DNA from: Pseudoalteromonas phenolica
Lineage (GTDB): Bacteria; Pseudomonadota; Gammaproteobacteria; Enterobacterales; Alteromonadaceae
Direction of reading: 5' to 3'
DNA: 64,000 bases
NCBI RefSeq assembly: GCF_001444405.1
Contig: NZ_CP013187.1
Coordinates: forward strand, 248,001 to 312,000
Shown: positions 1-9,758 of the stretch, one piece after another
How the letters are laid out: each line of letters begins with the position of its first letter
How positions within the stretch are numbered: position 1 is the first letter of the stretch
The notes under the pieces: generated by a model
Told to the model about the DNA's origin: nothing
The model's database searches: none
The model's input: only the letters and a program-made list of their open reading frames with translations
Made by a program: the position numbers and the translations under genes

Positions 1-829
1 AGTCTGTATTAAGTGTTGCTTTACTTTTTTCAGGATTTGACATAGCTGAGTTTTCGATAGCTGAAGGCTGCCCTTGGTCAAAATTGCTTATGCCATAGGT
101 TACTTTTACCGGCGTAAAATTACTGACTAGAGTGCTGAAAATGGTATTCATACTTCCAGCAACACCAGAAGACATAGTTATAAAGAAAAAAAGGGCTGCG
201 AGAAGTGTACATAAAAACATACGAACAACACTCGTTATGATAGGGAACCTATATTCTGGTGAATGCCAGCGAGTGTGTAGCCCGAAGGGTCTCATTAACA
301 ATAAAAAGGCCATATAAATAGGTTGTAATAATGGTATCAGAACAAGCACCATGAAGGTGCTGAGCATAAACCAAGTAGGTATTGATAGGATTAAGCTTAA
401 ATTATGGGTATATGGGAAGTGTTCAGCACTGACACCCGTAATATCATTAATGGTGCCTGAGGCATAAGCCAGCGCATAGTTAGCTAAAAAAGCATAAAAA
501 ATAAAAGTAACGCTTTTACCGACAGTACTCTCCCAAAATTTTACAATTCTTGGCCAAAGCTCGCATATTAATCCAACAAGAATAGCCAGCGTAAGCAAGT
601 AAGTACTCGCGCTGAATGAATCGGCCCAAACTATACTTTCACTATTTTTATGTGCGTCATGGTCTCCAAAAAGCCCTGAAATAAAATCAGGCATCTCAGG
701 AGAAAAAATTAGAAAAGCAATTAGATAAAATCTCTGTGGGAGTGTCAAAGACTGCCAAAAATTCACAAATTTACTGGCTAAATTTTTTATCGTTATAGAG
801 GCGCTTTTAATATTTGCTAGAGCTTGCAT
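1..829 (-). CDS. Membrane protein of unknown function, cut by the window edge
   Basis: An open frame runs leftwards from an ATG at 829 to the edge of the window without a stop, so at least 276 residues are present and the C-terminus is missing. I do not recognise the family. The visible part starts with a short basic/amphipathic stretch (MQALANIKSASITIK) and then has about five hydrophobic segments, including AILVGLICEL, VTFIFYAFLANYALAYA, STFMVLVLIPLLQPIYMAFLLL and MFLCTLLAAFFFFITM, followed by a polar tail. It is probably an inner-membrane protein. A weak GGA lies seven bases before the ATG. It is transcribed in the same direction as uvrA, but a terminator separates them, so it is likely a separate unit. 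No function is assigned. Confidence 0.7.
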   Translation of the reverse strand, partial: MQALANIKSASITIKNLASKFVNFWQSLTLPQRFYLIAFLIFSPEMPDFISGLFGDHDAHKNSESIVWADSFSASTYLLTLAILVGLICELWPRIVKFWESTVGKSVTFIFYAFLANYALAYASGTINDITGVSAEHFPYTHNLSLILSIPTWFMLSTFMVLVLIPLLQPIYMAFLLLMRPFGLHTRWHSPEYRFPIITSVVRMFLCTLLAALFFFITMSSGVAGSMNTIFSTLVSNFTPVKVTYGISNFDQGQPSAIENSAMSNPEKSKATLNTD

Positions 830-890
830 GAATACATCCGTTATTCGTTTTATTTTTTTTATTCTGGCTTTTCAATCTTTCAAAGATAAG

Positions 891-925
891 AAAAAGGCTT
901 GGCCCTATTATGAAGGCAAGCCTTA
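891..925 (-). terminator. Rho-independent terminator of uvrA
   Basis: Stem AAGGCTTG (894-901) pairs with CAAGCCTT (917-924). Read on the minus strand it is followed by a short T run. It lies about 45 bases after the uvrA stop and before the truncated membrane protein gene. Confidence 0.75.
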
Positions 926-970
926 AAAAATTAAATAAAATTTAACACTATGCTAATTAGTACAGAGTCG

Positions 971-3790
971 CTAAAGCAAGGGTTTTAAATACCGACCCGT
1001 ATGTGATGCGTCACATTCAGCAACGGCTTCAGGTGTGCCAGAGATAAGAATTTGGCCACCACCGGCACCGCCTTCAGGACCTAAGTCGACAATCCAATCT
1101 GCGGTTTTTATCACATCGAGATTGTGTTCAATCACTACGATGGTATTACCGTGGTCGCGCAAGCGATGAAGTACCGCCAGTAATTGCTGAATATCGTGGA
1201 AGTGCAAACCTGTGGTCGGCTCGTCCAAAATATATAAAGTCTTACCGGTATCGCGCTTAGATAACTCTCTAGCGAGTTTCACACGCTGCGCTTCACCACC
1301 AGAAAGCGTAGTAGCTGCTTGCCCCAACCGAATATAAGTCAGGCCTACATCCATTAAGGTTTGCAGCTTACGACTGATCGCTGGGATTTTATCGAAGAAT
1401 TCACGAGCATCTTCAACCGTCATTTCTAGTACTTCGTGGATGTTTTTGCCTTTATAAAGTACTTCTAAGGTTTCACGGTTATAGCGTTTACCTGAACACA
1501 CATCACATGGTACGTATACGTCAGGTAAGAAGTGCATTTCTACTTTGATAACGCCATCGCCCTGACACGCTTCACAACGACCGCCTTTTACGTTAAAGCT
1601 GAAACGACCCACTTTATAGCCACGAGAGCGCGCTTCTTGTGTGCCCGCAAATAATTCACGAATAGCCGTAAAGATACCTGTATAGGTTGCAGGGTTTGAA
1701 CGCGGTGTACGGCCTATTGGGCTTTGGTCAATGTCGATCACTTTATCGAAATGTTTAAGGCCTTGAATGTCTTTGTGAGGGGCAGGCTCAGCCGTGGTCG
1801 CTCCATTCAGCGCTGTGTGAGCCAGCTTAAATAGCGTGTCATTAATAAGGGTTGATTTACCCGAACCTGATACGCCGGTGATACAGGTCATTAAGCCAAA
1901 TGGAATACGCAGGTCGACATTTTTTAAATTATTACCTGTGGCGCCAAAGAGTTCTAGCCATTTATCTTCTGGCTGGTGGCGTTGCTCAGGTACGACAATG
2001 GCTTTTGCACCACTTAAATACTGACCTGTTAAAGACTCAGGTGAATTAAGAATATCGTCACGTGAACCTTGTGCAACAACATGACCGCCATGTACACCTG
2101 CACCTGGGCCGATATCGATAATATGATCAGCCGCGCGAATGGCGTCTTCGTCGTGCTCAACCACAATTACGGTATTACCTAAGTCACGTAGATGAGTTAA
2201 CGTGCTAAGCAAACGGTCGTTATCGCGTTGATGAAGACCAATTGACGGTTCGTCTAGCACATACATAACACCAACGAGGCCTGCACCAATTTGACTGGCA
2301 AGACGAATACGCTGCGCTTCACCGCCTGAAAGGGTATCGGCACTACGCTCTAGTGATAAATAGTTCAAACCAACATTGATTAAGAAAGATAAACGGTCAC
2401 GGATCTCTTTTAAGATTTTTTCAGCGATTTGTGCACGTTGCCCTGTAAGCTCTAACTCATCGAAGAAAGTCATCGCATCACCAATGCTCATTAATGTCAC
2501 ATCAGGAAGTGTTGTTTTGCCAATAAACACGTGACGTGCTTCTTCACGCAAACGCGAGCCATTACAGCTAGGACAGGCTTGATTGGTTTGATACTTGGCA
2601 AGCTCTTCACGAACAGAGCTGGATTCAGTTTCACGATAACGACGACTCATATTATTTAGTACGCCTTCGAATTCGTGATTACGGGTGATTACATCACCGC
2701 GGTCATTGCGATAGTTAAAAGCAATTTTGGTTTTACCCGAGCCTTCTAGAACAACTTTTTGCGCGTCTTTAGATAATTTTTCAAAAGGGACTTCTAAGTC
2801 AAACTCATAATGCTCAGCCACAGATTGCAGCATTTGGAAGTAATAGAAGCTGCGTTTGTCCCAGCCTTTAATTGCACCGCCACTTAAACTAAGTTCAGGA
2901 TTTTGCACCACGCGACTTGGGTCGAAGTATTGTCTTACACCTAAGCCGTCACAGCTTTGGCAAGCACCAGCCGGGTTGTTGAATGAAAATAAACGAGGCT
3001 CTAGTTCAGTCATCGCATAGCCACAAGTCGGACAGGCAAAGTTAGCAGAGAAAGTAAGCTCTGCTTGTTCTGTATCGTCCATATTCGCAACAACAGCCAC
3101 ACCACCCGATAATTCTAAGGCGGTCTCGAATGACTCTGCCAAACGTTGTTGCAAGCCATCTTTTACTTTAAAGCGGTCAACAACTACTTCTATAGTATGC
3201 TTTTTATGTAATTCTAAAGTCGGTGGATCGCTTAAATCACAGACTTCACCATCAACACGGGCGCGAATGTAGCCTTGAGCACTCAATTGCTCGAATAGTT
3301 TGACGTGTTCACCCTTACGATTTTTTACCACAGGCGCTAACAGCATCAGCTTGCTACCTTCAGGTTGCTCCAAAACAGTATCGACCATTTGGCTGATGGT
3401 TTGTGCTGCCAAAGGTAAATCATGAGTCGGACAGCGAGGTTCACCAACACGCGCAAATAGCAATCGTAGGTAATCGTATATTTCAGTAATCGTACCGACA
3501 GTAGAGCGAGGGTTGTGAGATGTCGATTTTTGCTCAATAGAAATGGCAGGTGACAGACCTTCAATATGATCTACATCGGGCTTTTCCATCAAAGATAAAA
3601 ATTGGCGCGCATAAGCTGAAAGCGATTCGACATAACGACGTTGGCCTTCGGCATATAAAGTATCGAACGCGAGAGAGGATTTACCTGAACCAGATAACCC
3701 AGTGATAACAATCAGTTTATCACGTGGAATAGTCAGTGAAATATTCTTCAGGTTATGGGTGCGGGCGCCTCTTACTTCTATATTATCCAT
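971..3790 (-). CDS. uvrA: Excinuclease ABC subunit A (UvrA)
   Basis: UvrA is the DNA-damage sensor ATPase of nucleotide excision repair; as a dimer it loads UvrB on lesions. The 939-residue product has the full family layout: N-terminal [16 protein letters not shown], first P-loop GLSGSGKS at about 31-38, a CxxC zinc module near 255-280, ABC signature [12 protein letters not shown] near 490, second P-loop GVSGSGKS near 640, a second zinc module (CEACQGDG...CDVC) near 745-770 and the second signature [12 protein letters not shown]. The frame stays open for 11 more codons upstream (to 3823), but the ATG at 3790 matches the E. coli N-terminus and has GGAG five bases before it. It is divergent from the binding-protein gene at 3904. 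No canonical LexA box (CTGT-N8-ACAG) is visible in the 113-base gap. Confidence 0.97.
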   Translation of the reverse strand: MDNIEVRGARTHNLKNISLTIPRDKLIVITGLSGSGKSSLAFDTLYAEGQRRYVESLSAYARQFLSLMEKPDVDHIEGLSPAISIEQKSTSHNPRSTVGTITEIYDYLRLLFARVGEPRCPTHDLPLAAQTISQMVDTVLEQPEGSKLMLLAPVVKNRKGEHVKLFEQLSAQGYIRARVDGEVCDLSDPPTLELHKKHTIEVVVDRFKVKDGLQQRLAESFETALELSGGVAVVANMDDTEQAELTFSANFACPTCGYAMTELEPRLFSFNNPAGACQSCDGLGVRQYFDPSRVVQNPELSLSGGAIKGWDKRSFYYFQMLQSVAEHYEFDLEVPFEKLSKDAQKVVLEGSGKTKIAFNYRNDRGDVITRNHEFEGVLNNMSRRYRETESSSVREELAKYQTNQACPSCNGSRLREEARHVFIGKTTLPDVTLMSIGDAMTFFDELELTGQRAQIAEKILKEIRDRLSFLINVGLNYLSLERSADTLSGGEAQRIRLASQIGAGLVGVMYVLDEPSIGLHQRDNDRLLSTLTHLRDLGNTVIVVEHDEDAIRAADHIIDIGPGAGVHGGHVVAQGSRDDILNSPESLTGQYLSGAKAIVVPEQRHQPEDKWLELFGATGNNLKNVDLRIPFGLMTCITGVSGSGKSTLINDTLFKLAHTALNGATTAEPAPHKDIQGLKHFDKVIDIDQSPIGRTPRSNPATYTGIFTAIRELFAGTQEARSRGYKVGRFSFNVKGGRCEACQGDGVIKVEMHFLPDVYVPCDVCSGKRYNRETLEVLYKGKNIHEVLEMTVEDAREFFDKIPAISRKLQTLMDVGLTYIRLGQAATTLSGGEAQRVKLARELSKRDTGKTLYILDEPTTGLHFHDIQQLLAVLHRLRDHGNTIVVIEHNLDVIKTADWIVDLGPEGGAGGGQILISGTPEAVAECDASHTGRYLKPLL

Positions 3791-3903
3791 GATGCTCCAG
3801 TAACTGCTTGAGGGTATAATCAAACTTCGCCACAGTATCGCACATTTTTGTGAAAATTATTGCTTCTTTGTAAAAGCATCTACACTGAATAGGTGGTAAA
3901 AAT

Positions 3904-4698
3904 GTGGCTAATAAAATTTTGAAAAGAATATACGTACTTCTTTTGTTTTTGGTTTTCAGTCTCAATGTGCAGGCACTTTCGAGTACCCAACTTGGCTCTG
4001 ACTGCGAATTAGTTGTGCGTTTTGAAAATTTTGCTCGTTATAGCAGTTCGTCAGATGCTTTAAGTTGGCATGGTCTAGATGTTGATTTTGCTAAAGCACT
4101 ATTAAAAGAGGCGAATTGCAGCTACAAGTTTGTAAGCTTGCCTTGGGGTCGATCAATAAAAATGCTCGAAAGTGGTGAAATTGCCATGATGCTGAGTATG
4201 TCACCAACCAAGCAACGTGAACGGTTTGCTTATTTTATCGGTCCGCAACGAAATGAGACGATTGTATTTGTAACGCATAAATCTCGTCCTCACACACTGC
4301 ATAAGTATCAAGATTTACTGACGTTGCCGGCACCTGTGGCGATACACAGAGACGCAGTATATGGCCCTGACATTGATTCACTACTGAAAAATACAGCGCA
4401 AGTGGAAGACCGTTTTACGGTTATAACAAACAATAAGTTGCGTATTAGCATGCTTAAACATGGACGGATTTCAGGCTTTTTTGCCGAAAAATACAATATG
4501 CTCTATCAAGCAGAAAATAACCCAGACTACATGCAAGTTGAAATTAACCCCTTTGTGATTAATCAAACGCCTGTTTATATTGCTCTGAGCAAACAAAGTG
4601 TCTCGCCTAAGCTTAAAGCACGTTTAGAAGCTGCCTTAACCAGATTGAAGCAGTCGGGCAAAATCCAAGCTATTTTGAAAAAATACAAATTAGATTAA
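3904..4698 (+). CDS. Periplasmic substrate-binding protein, amino-acid (SBP_bac_3) type
   Basis: A 264-residue secreted protein: basic start, hydrophobic core VLLLFLVFSLN and a likely signal-peptidase cut after about residue 24 (VQA). The rest has the look of the bacterial extracellular solute-binding family 3: early GLDVDFAKALL, then SLPWGRSIKMLESGEIAMMLSM and a C-terminal helix ending RLKQSGKIQAILKKYKLD. The start is GTG at 3904, with AGGTGG seven bases upstream; the overlapping ATG at 3902 is in a frame that stops after six codons. There is no permease or ATPase gene beside it, so it is an orphan that may serve a remote transporter or act as a sensor-like protein. The ligand cannot be told from sequence. 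Confidence 0.82.
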   Translation: MANKILKRIYVLLLFLVFSLNVQALSSTQLGSDCELVVRFENFARYSSSSDALSWHGLDVDFAKALLKEANCSYKFVSLPWGRSIKMLESGEIAMMLSMSPTKQRERFAYFIGPQRNETIVFVTHKSRPHTLHKYQDLLTLPAPVAIHRDAVYGPDIDSLLKNTAQVEDRFTVITNNKLRISMLKHGRISGFFAEKYNMLYQAENNPDYMQVEINPFVINQTPVYIALSKQSVSPKLKARLEAALTRLKQSGKIQAILKKYKLD

Positions 4699-4726
4699 GT
4701 TTTTTGCAACAGCTATTTTTTTGTTA

Positions 4727-4753
4727 AACTGTCGCGCGCATCTGCGGACAGTT
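4727..4753 (+). promoter_or_regulatory. Inverted repeat just upstream of yajR
   Basis: AACTGTC (4727-4733) and GACAGTT (4747-4753) form a 7-bp inverted repeat with a 13-base spacer, ending 12 bases before the yajR ATG. It could be an operator or an mRNA hairpin near the ribosome site. The spacing does not fit a LexA box. No T run follows, so it is not a standard terminator for the preceding gene. Confidence 0.3.
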
Positions 4754-4765
4754 ATAACGAGAAAT

Positions 4766-6133
4766 ATGTCAAATCAATCATTAAACGCCTTAGAAAAACG
4801 CGCTGCTTTTTCGCTAGCCAGTGTATTTGCATTCAGAATGCTCGGTTTATTCATGCTTATGCCTGTGTTAGCTATTTATGGTCAGTCGCTTGAGCACGTC
4901 TCGCCAATGTGGATTGGTTTGGCTATTGGTGCGTACGGTTTAACGCAAGCTTTATTACAGATCCCGATGGGCTGGTTATCCGATAAAGTAGGCAGAAAGC
5001 CTGTCATTATTGGTGGCTTAGTCGTGTTTGCTATCGGCTCAGTGATTGCCGCCGTCGCAGATTCAATTTATTGGGTGACTGCAGGTAGAGCGTTGCAAGG
5101 CATGGGGGCAATAGCCAGTGCTTTGTTGGCCTTAGCTGCAGATCTTAGTCGAGATGAGCAGCGCCCTAAGGTAATGGCAGTGATTGGTATGTGTATCGGT
5201 CTAAGTTTTGCTGTTGCCATGTTACTAGGCCCAATGGTCGCAGCATCATTTGGAATTTCTGGAGTGTTCTGGTTAACGGCTGGGTTGGCAATTTTAGGTA
5301 TTGTGATTGTGTCTTTTGTGGTCCCTAATGCATTAAACCGCGCCCCAAAAGGCGATACAGTCGCGTCTGTTGTTGATATAAAACGACTGGCAAAGCATCC
5401 GCAGTTACTTCGCTTAGATCTTGGTGTTATGTTACTTCACCTCACGCTTACAACTTTATTTGTGGTCTTGCCAGGTCAGTTAATTATTGGCGGTCTAGAG
5501 GCAGAAAGTCATTGGCAGCTTTATATCCCTGTTTTATTAGCTGCATTTATTTTAATGGCGCCTTTAATGATCATTGCCATCAAAAAACAAAAAGAAAAAC
5601 AGGTCTTTCTACTTTCAATTTTTGTGCTAGTTTTTAGTGCGTTAGGCCTTATTTTATTGCCTGCGTCTATTATGAATATTGCTATATGTATGTTGTTTTA
5701 CTTTATTGCCTTTAACTTCCTTGAAGCGACGATGCCGGCTTTGGTATCACGCATAGCACCAGCTAATCAAAAGGGCTCTGCCATGGGCGTGTTTTCATCG
5801 GGGCAATTCTTCGGTGCGTTTTTAGGTGGTATTTTAGGGGGTTATCTTGCGCAAATAGGTGAAGCGAATACAGTGTTTGCGGCTGCAGCAGGAGTTGGGG
5901 TAATATGGCTATTTATTGCATGGAAAATGCAGATCCCTCCTAAGAGTAAAGTGATTAGCTTAATGGCTGATTTATCCGATCCATATAGAGCCGAGCAGTT
6001 AGCCGAGCAATTGGTGGCGCTACCGGGAGTGATTGAAGCAACAATGGTGAACGACGAAAATCGTAGTTACCTAAAAGTAAATGATAAAGAATTTGATATA
6101 AACCAAGCAAAGCAAATACTTGGCTTGAATTAG
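4766..6133 (+). CDS. yajR: MFS transporter with C-terminal YAM-type domain (YajR family)
   Basis: A 455-residue inner-membrane transporter of the major facilitator superfamily. About twelve hydrophobic segments are visible, with the loop 2-3 motif GWLSDKVGRKPVII typical of MFS drug/H+ antiporters. After the last segment, about 60 residues (from ISLMADLSDPYRAEQ to the end) form a small ferredoxin-like soluble domain, as in E. coli YajR (454 residues), which supports the YajR call over generic MFS exporters. The substrate of YajR is not established. The frame extends to a TTG at 4721, but the ATG at 4766 gives the natural N-terminus MSNQSLNALEKRAAF. It lies 17 bases ahead of ssb, with no terminator between, so some co-transcription is likely. 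Confidence 0.88.
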   Translation: MSNQSLNALEKRAAFSLASVFAFRMLGLFMLMPVLAIYGQSLEHVSPMWIGLAIGAYGLTQALLQIPMGWLSDKVGRKPVIIGGLVVFAIGSVIAAVADSIYWVTAGRALQGMGAIASALLALAADLSRDEQRPKVMAVIGMCIGLSFAVAMLLGPMVAASFGISGVFWLTAGLAILGIVIVSFVVPNALNRAPKGDTVASVVDIKRLAKHPQLLRLDLGVMLLHLTLTTLFVVLPGQLIIGGLEAESHWQLYIPVLLAAFILMAPLMIIAIKKQKEKQVFLLSIFVLVFSALGLILLPASIMNIAICMLFYFIAFNFLEATMPALVSRIAPANQKGSAMGVFSSGQFFGAFLGGILGGYLAQIGEANTVFAAAAGVGVIWLFIAWKMQIPPKSKVISLMADLSDPYRAEQLAEQLVALPGVIEATMVNDENRSYLKVNDKEFDINQAKQILGLN

Positions 6134-6150
6134 TGTGAGGAGAGTGCGTC

Positions 6151-6813
6151 ATGGCACGCGGTGTAAACAAAGTAATTTTGGTTGGTAACTTAGGCCAAGA
6201 CCCAGAAGTTCGTTACATGCCAAATGGTAACGGCGTAGCAAATATTAGCATTGCTACAACAGATAGCTGGAAAGATAAAAACACAGGGCAAATGCAAGAG
6301 CGTACTGAGTGGCACCGTGTTGTGTTATTCGGTAAATTAGCTGAAGTTGCAGGTGAATACTTACGTAAAGGCTCACAAGTTTATATCGAAGGCCGTTTAC
6401 AGACACGTAAATGGACAGATCAAAGCGGTCAAGAAAAGTATACAACTGAAATTGTTGTAGACATGGGCGGTCAAATGCAAATGCTAGGTGGTCGTGGCGA
6501 GCAGCAAGGCGGTGGCCAGTATCAAGGTCAGCAGTCTGGTGGTTTTAATAATCAACAGTCTCAGTACAACCAAGCGCCACAGCAACAGCAGGCTTCACAA
6601 CAGCAAGGTGGTTTTGCGCCGCAGCAACCTGCACAACAACAAGGCGGTTTTGCACCGCAACAGCAGCAGTCTCAGCAGGGCGGTTTTGCACCTCAGCAGC
6701 AGTCTGGTCAGCAGCAAGGTGGATTTGCACCTAAACCTCAATCAGCGCCACAAGGCGGTGCTTCAAACCCGATGGAACCACCAATCGATTTTGATGATGA
6801 TATTCCGTTTTAA
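6151..6813 (+). CDS. ssb: Single-stranded DNA-binding protein
   Basis: SSB coats single-stranded DNA and recruits replication and repair proteins. Residues 1-112 are the OB-fold ([22 protein letters not shown]...[21 protein letters not shown]). Residues about 115-205 are a long linker rich in Gln and Gly, with at least five copies of a GGFAPQQ-like unit. The C-terminus ends DFDDDIPF, the acidic tip that binds partner proteins. At 220 residues it is longer than E. coli SSB (178), the extra length being linker. A GGAG ribosome site precedes the ATG. uvrA and ssb are divergent neighbours in E. coli; here two genes lie between them. Confidence 0.97.
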   Translation: MARGVNKVILVGNLGQDPEVRYMPNGNGVANISIATTDSWKDKNTGQMQERTEWHRVVLFGKLAEVAGEYLRKGSQVYIEGRLQTRKWTDQSGQEKYTTEIVVDMGGQMQMLGGRGEQQGGGQYQGQQSGGFNNQQSQYNQAPQQQQASQQQGGFAPQQPAQQQGGFAPQQQQSQQGGFAPQQQSGQQQGGFAPKPQSAPQGGASNPMEPPIDFDDDIPF

Positions 6814-6847
6814 CGAGTAACTCGTTTAGAAACGAAATAGATTTAAT

Positions 6848-6880
6848 AAAACCCTGCTTTTGCAGGGTTTTATTTTTTAT
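6848..6880 (+). terminator. Rho-independent terminator of ssb
   Basis: A perfect 10-bp stem AAAACCCTGC / GCAGGGTTTT (6848-6857, 6862-6871) with a TTTT loop, followed by ATTTTTTAT. Confidence 0.9.
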
Positions 6881-6989
6881 AATACTGAAAAAAAATTTGC
6901 TAGTTAACGAAGGTGTCTCTTTTAGCGGGCTAAACTTGAGTTTTTAAGACTTGTAGACAACACTTAGTCAATGTTGATTGAGGTGTTGT

Positions 6990-8645
6990 ATGGTGATGAA
7001 GCCGTTATTTAAACGCGTAACAGACACATTATCTAAGTGGTATTTAGCAATAGCTTCGATATTACTCGTATGCTTTCTGAATGCATTACTCATTCATCTA
7101 TTTCATCTACAGATCCATCAAAGAGGCATGCAGTTTGTTCAGCAAGTGAGCCTACTTTCTGAAGCAGAACGAACAGACGACAAACTCGACACATTAGCGC
7201 GACAATTCAACTTGCAGTATGTTTCATTGGGACCTCAACGCATCTCACAAATGAATGATTTAGATGTATTTGAATTTGCGAATGTAACTTTATACGTAAA
7301 GCATCCAAAGGTGCTACAGGAGTATGCCAGCACGCTATTGATGTTTAACCTGTTATTTGTTGGGTTAATTGTATTTGCTTATCGCTGGTGGTTGATTTAC
7401 CAAGTCAGGCCCAAATCATTTCTGCGACAATCACACAGAGCTTTACCCGTTGAAAGAGAAACTGTGTTGCCATCAATTCAACAGCCTAGGAGTACGGACG
7501 AGAGTTTATTCAACATTTTCGCGTTAATAAAATGGAGCTATCACCTTGGGGAGAGCATCGATGCCCAACAGCACTTTTCTATTCAATTTCAGAAGCATTT
7601 TTCAGGTTATGCTACATGCTCGGTGAAGTATTTAAACTCAGGGGCATTAGCTGTAACCATTGAGCAGGTTGCATGGGGGGATGTTTCTGCAGTGAGTAAA
7701 AAAATGCATGAAGTTGTGTATCAGATCCTATTTGCTATTCGTGGTGACTTGTCTAGAAAAGTGGTGAAATTAGGCGGCTGTTACTACCAGTCAAAAAGCG
7801 ATCAAACCCAAGTATATCAACTTGCACGCTCAGCCTTGAGTGTCGCGACTAATAATGTGTGGCAACATATTCACCTTACTCCACTCAATAAAACGCATGA
7901 AATAACTATGCAAAGCTCGGAATCAGATTTCATCAAATATATTGAGAATGGGCAATTCATTCTCTTCTTTCAGCCTTTATTTTGTTTTGCGACCCAAGAA
8001 ATTACGCAAAGCGAGGCGTTATTGAGAGTGAGGCATGAGAAGCTAGGTTTAATTGCGGCTAAGCAATTCGTACCTCAGTTACATAGCAAAGAAAGTCTAT
8101 GGACGTTAGATACCTTTATTGTCGAACATACTTTTAAAGTATTGGATAAAGACAAAAGCCATTTGTTGGCCAGTGTGAATATTCATACTATTAACTGGTG
8201 CGACCCAAAGTTTGCAAATTGGCTTTTGAGTAAGTTAGAACAAAGCAAATTAGCAAATCGTGTACTCTTCGAAATGACCTTAGATGATTTTTGTCAGCAG
8301 CGTGTTTTGCTTGAGGATATCGTGTTTAAACTAGACATTGTTGGTACGGGCTTAGTACTTGATCAAGTATCAGAGTCGTTTAACGTGAAAGATTTAAAAC
8401 ACATTAAATGTATCAAAGCACTCAAGTTATCTTTTGACCTTGTTCACAACATCGATGAGTCACATACACAACAAAAAGTTGTACGCCATATCGTTAGGCA
8501 GGGTAAACAGCTAGGACTACCTGTTTATGCAGTAGGTGTTGAAACCCAAACCGAACTTCAATGCTTGCAGCGTTTAGGTGTTAAGGGGGCGCAAGGTTAT
8601 TACTTCTCTGAGCCTCTTCAGCAATTAGAATTAGCGGGCTATTAG
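6990..8645 (+). CDS. csrD: CsrD/MshH-like regulator with degenerate GGDEF and EAL domains
   Basis: A 551-residue membrane protein: two hydrophobic segments (about 18-38 and 115-135) flank a short periplasmic loop, followed by a GGDEF-like region (about 175-305) and an EAL-like region (about 310-545). In the first, the GGDEF signature is absent (GALAVTIEQ is at that place). In the second, SEALLRVRH keeps the EALLR motif, but the metal-binding DDFGTG segment is replaced (LDQVSESF) and LELTES reads FEMTLDD. Such degenerate proteins are typical of CsrD, which directs RNase E decay of the CsrB/C regulatory RNAs; vibrios call the homologue MshH. The place beside ssb and upstream of mreB fits. Start chosen at ATG 6990 (GAGG six bases before). 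Its last 15 bases overlap the convergent gene. Confidence 0.82.
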   Translation: MVMKPLFKRVTDTLSKWYLAIASILLVCFLNALLIHLFHLQIHQRGMQFVQQVSLLSEAERTDDKLDTLARQFNLQYVSLGPQRISQMNDLDVFEFANVTLYVKHPKVLQEYASTLLMFNLLFVGLIVFAYRWWLIYQVRPKSFLRQSHRALPVERETVLPSIQQPRSTDESLFNIFALIKWSYHLGESIDAQQHFSIQFQKHFSGYATCSVKYLNSGALAVTIEQVAWGDVSAVSKKMHEVVYQILFAIRGDLSRKVVKLGGCYYQSKSDQTQVYQLARSALSVATNNVWQHIHLTPLNKTHEITMQSSESDFIKYIENGQFILFFQPLFCFATQEITQSEALLRVRHEKLGLIAAKQFVPQLHSKESLWTLDTFIVEHTFKVLDKDKSHLLASVNIHTINWCDPKFANWLLSKLEQSKLANRVLFEMTLDDFCQQRVLLEDIVFKLDIVGTGLVLDQVSESFNVKDLKHIKCIKALKLSFDLVHNIDESHTQQKVVRHIVRQGKQLGLPVYAVGVETQTELQCLQRLGVKGAQGYYFSEPLQQLELAGY

Positions 8646-9545
8646 GCCACGATACCGTAAACCATCAAGACCTTGTAAACCACCCGTATGGATGGCAGTT
8701 ATTCGGCTTCCTTGTGGAAAATAATCTTGGCTAATGAGTTGCCAAACGGCAAATAGCATTTTACCTGTATATACCGGCTCAAGAGGTAATTTATAAGCTT
8801 GGTGCATGAACTGACAAAATGCCCAAACATCATCGGTAAATTTACCATATCCACCATAATGATGATTGGTTAACAATTGCCATGGAGCCCCTGAGTGTGT
8901 GCTTGTAAGTAGCTGAGCGATTTCTTGATTGAGATACTCGGCTTGTTTTAGTACAGCAATACCAATCACTTGGGTATTATGAGTGCATCCTTTTGCAAGC
9001 CCAGCCACTGTGCCACCACTGCCTGTTGCGCAAATGACATAGTCTGACTGTGGTAAGCTTGCTGCTAGTTCAGCTACACCACGCAGTGCTGCATGATTAG
9101 TACCGCCTTCAGGAATAATAAAGCTGTTAGGAAATTCAGTTTGTAAGGTTTGCAAATAAGCAGGAGCATGGCGCGATCGATACGTTTTTCGGTTTACCGC
9201 ATATAAGTTCATACCACAGGCTCGAGCCATTTTAATCGTAGGGTTACTTTCATCAATCTCAGGACCTCTAATTATTGCGTGGCCAGTTAAATTGAAAGTT
9301 TTACACGCCATTGCACTTGCATATAAATGGTTCGAGAAAGCACCGCCAAAGGTGACGAAAGAGTCATAGCCTTTGCTTTTCATATTGATCAAGTTGTATT
9401 TGAGCTTACGCCATTTATTACCAGAAATAACAGGATGCAATAAATCATCTCGTTTAATTGAGAGTTTGATTTTTTTTTGTTCAAGTAATGGGTGCTTAAT
9501 TTCTTGAACGGGAGATTCAGGCAATGCAAACTGATTATTATCCAT
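8631..9545 (-). CDS. ACC deaminase / D-cysteine desulfhydrase family PLP enzyme
   Basis: A 304-residue fold-type II pyridoxal-phosphate enzyme. Residues about 37-52 read SGNKWRKLKYNL, where the Lys is expected to hold PLP; TFGGAFSNHLYA near 65-76 is the phosphate/substrate loop with the SNH motif, and ATGSGGTVAGLAKG is the glycine-rich PLP phosphate loop. The family includes 1-aminocyclopropane-1-carboxylate deaminases and D-cysteine desulfhydrases; in gammaproteobacteria the D-cysteine activity is more common, but the sequence alone does not decide. It is a single-gene unit, convergent with csrD and sharing 15 bases with its 3' end, and divergent from the secreted protein at 9759. Confidence 0.85.
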   Translation of the reverse strand: MDNNQFALPESPVQEIKHPLLEQKKIKLSIKRDDLLHPVISGNKWRKLKYNLINMKSKGYDSFVTFGGAFSNHLYASAMACKTFNLTGHAIIRGPEIDESNPTIKMARACGMNLYAVNRKTYRSRHAPAYLQTLQTEFPNSFIIPEGGTNHAALRGVAELAASLPQSDYVICATGSGGTVAGLAKGCTHNTQVIGIAVLKQAEYLNQEIAQLLTSTHSGAPWQLLTNHHYGGYGKFTDDVWAFCQFMHQAYKLPLEPVYTGKMLFAVWQLISQDYFPQGSRITAIHTGGLQGLDGLRYRGLIAR

Positions 9546-9758
9546 ACTGATGAAGAAAGAGTGTAAAACCTCAGTCTAACAGCTGAGATCTTGAGATGAA
9601 AATATTTCTAGAAAGGTAGCAAGCGGGTGGATAATAGTTGTAAACTCACATATTAGTGTGTTCAAAGCTTGTGTTTTACTGTTTAAGTACATAGCATAAA
9701 GCATTAAATATAAAAAATAACAAAGACCAAATAATCGCCGCTTTTGGGAATGGAAAAT

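Noticed and set aside
3791..3903. A LexA (SOS) box between uvrA and the divergent gene
   Set aside because: No CTGT-N8-ACAG or close variant is present in this gap or directly before ssb; the nearest CTGT...ACAG pair at 4729-4751 has a 15-base spacer.
6488..6820. Alternative-frame and antisense open frames in ssb
   Set aside because: They come from the repetitive Gln/Gly codons of the SSB linker; the protein products are low-complexity.
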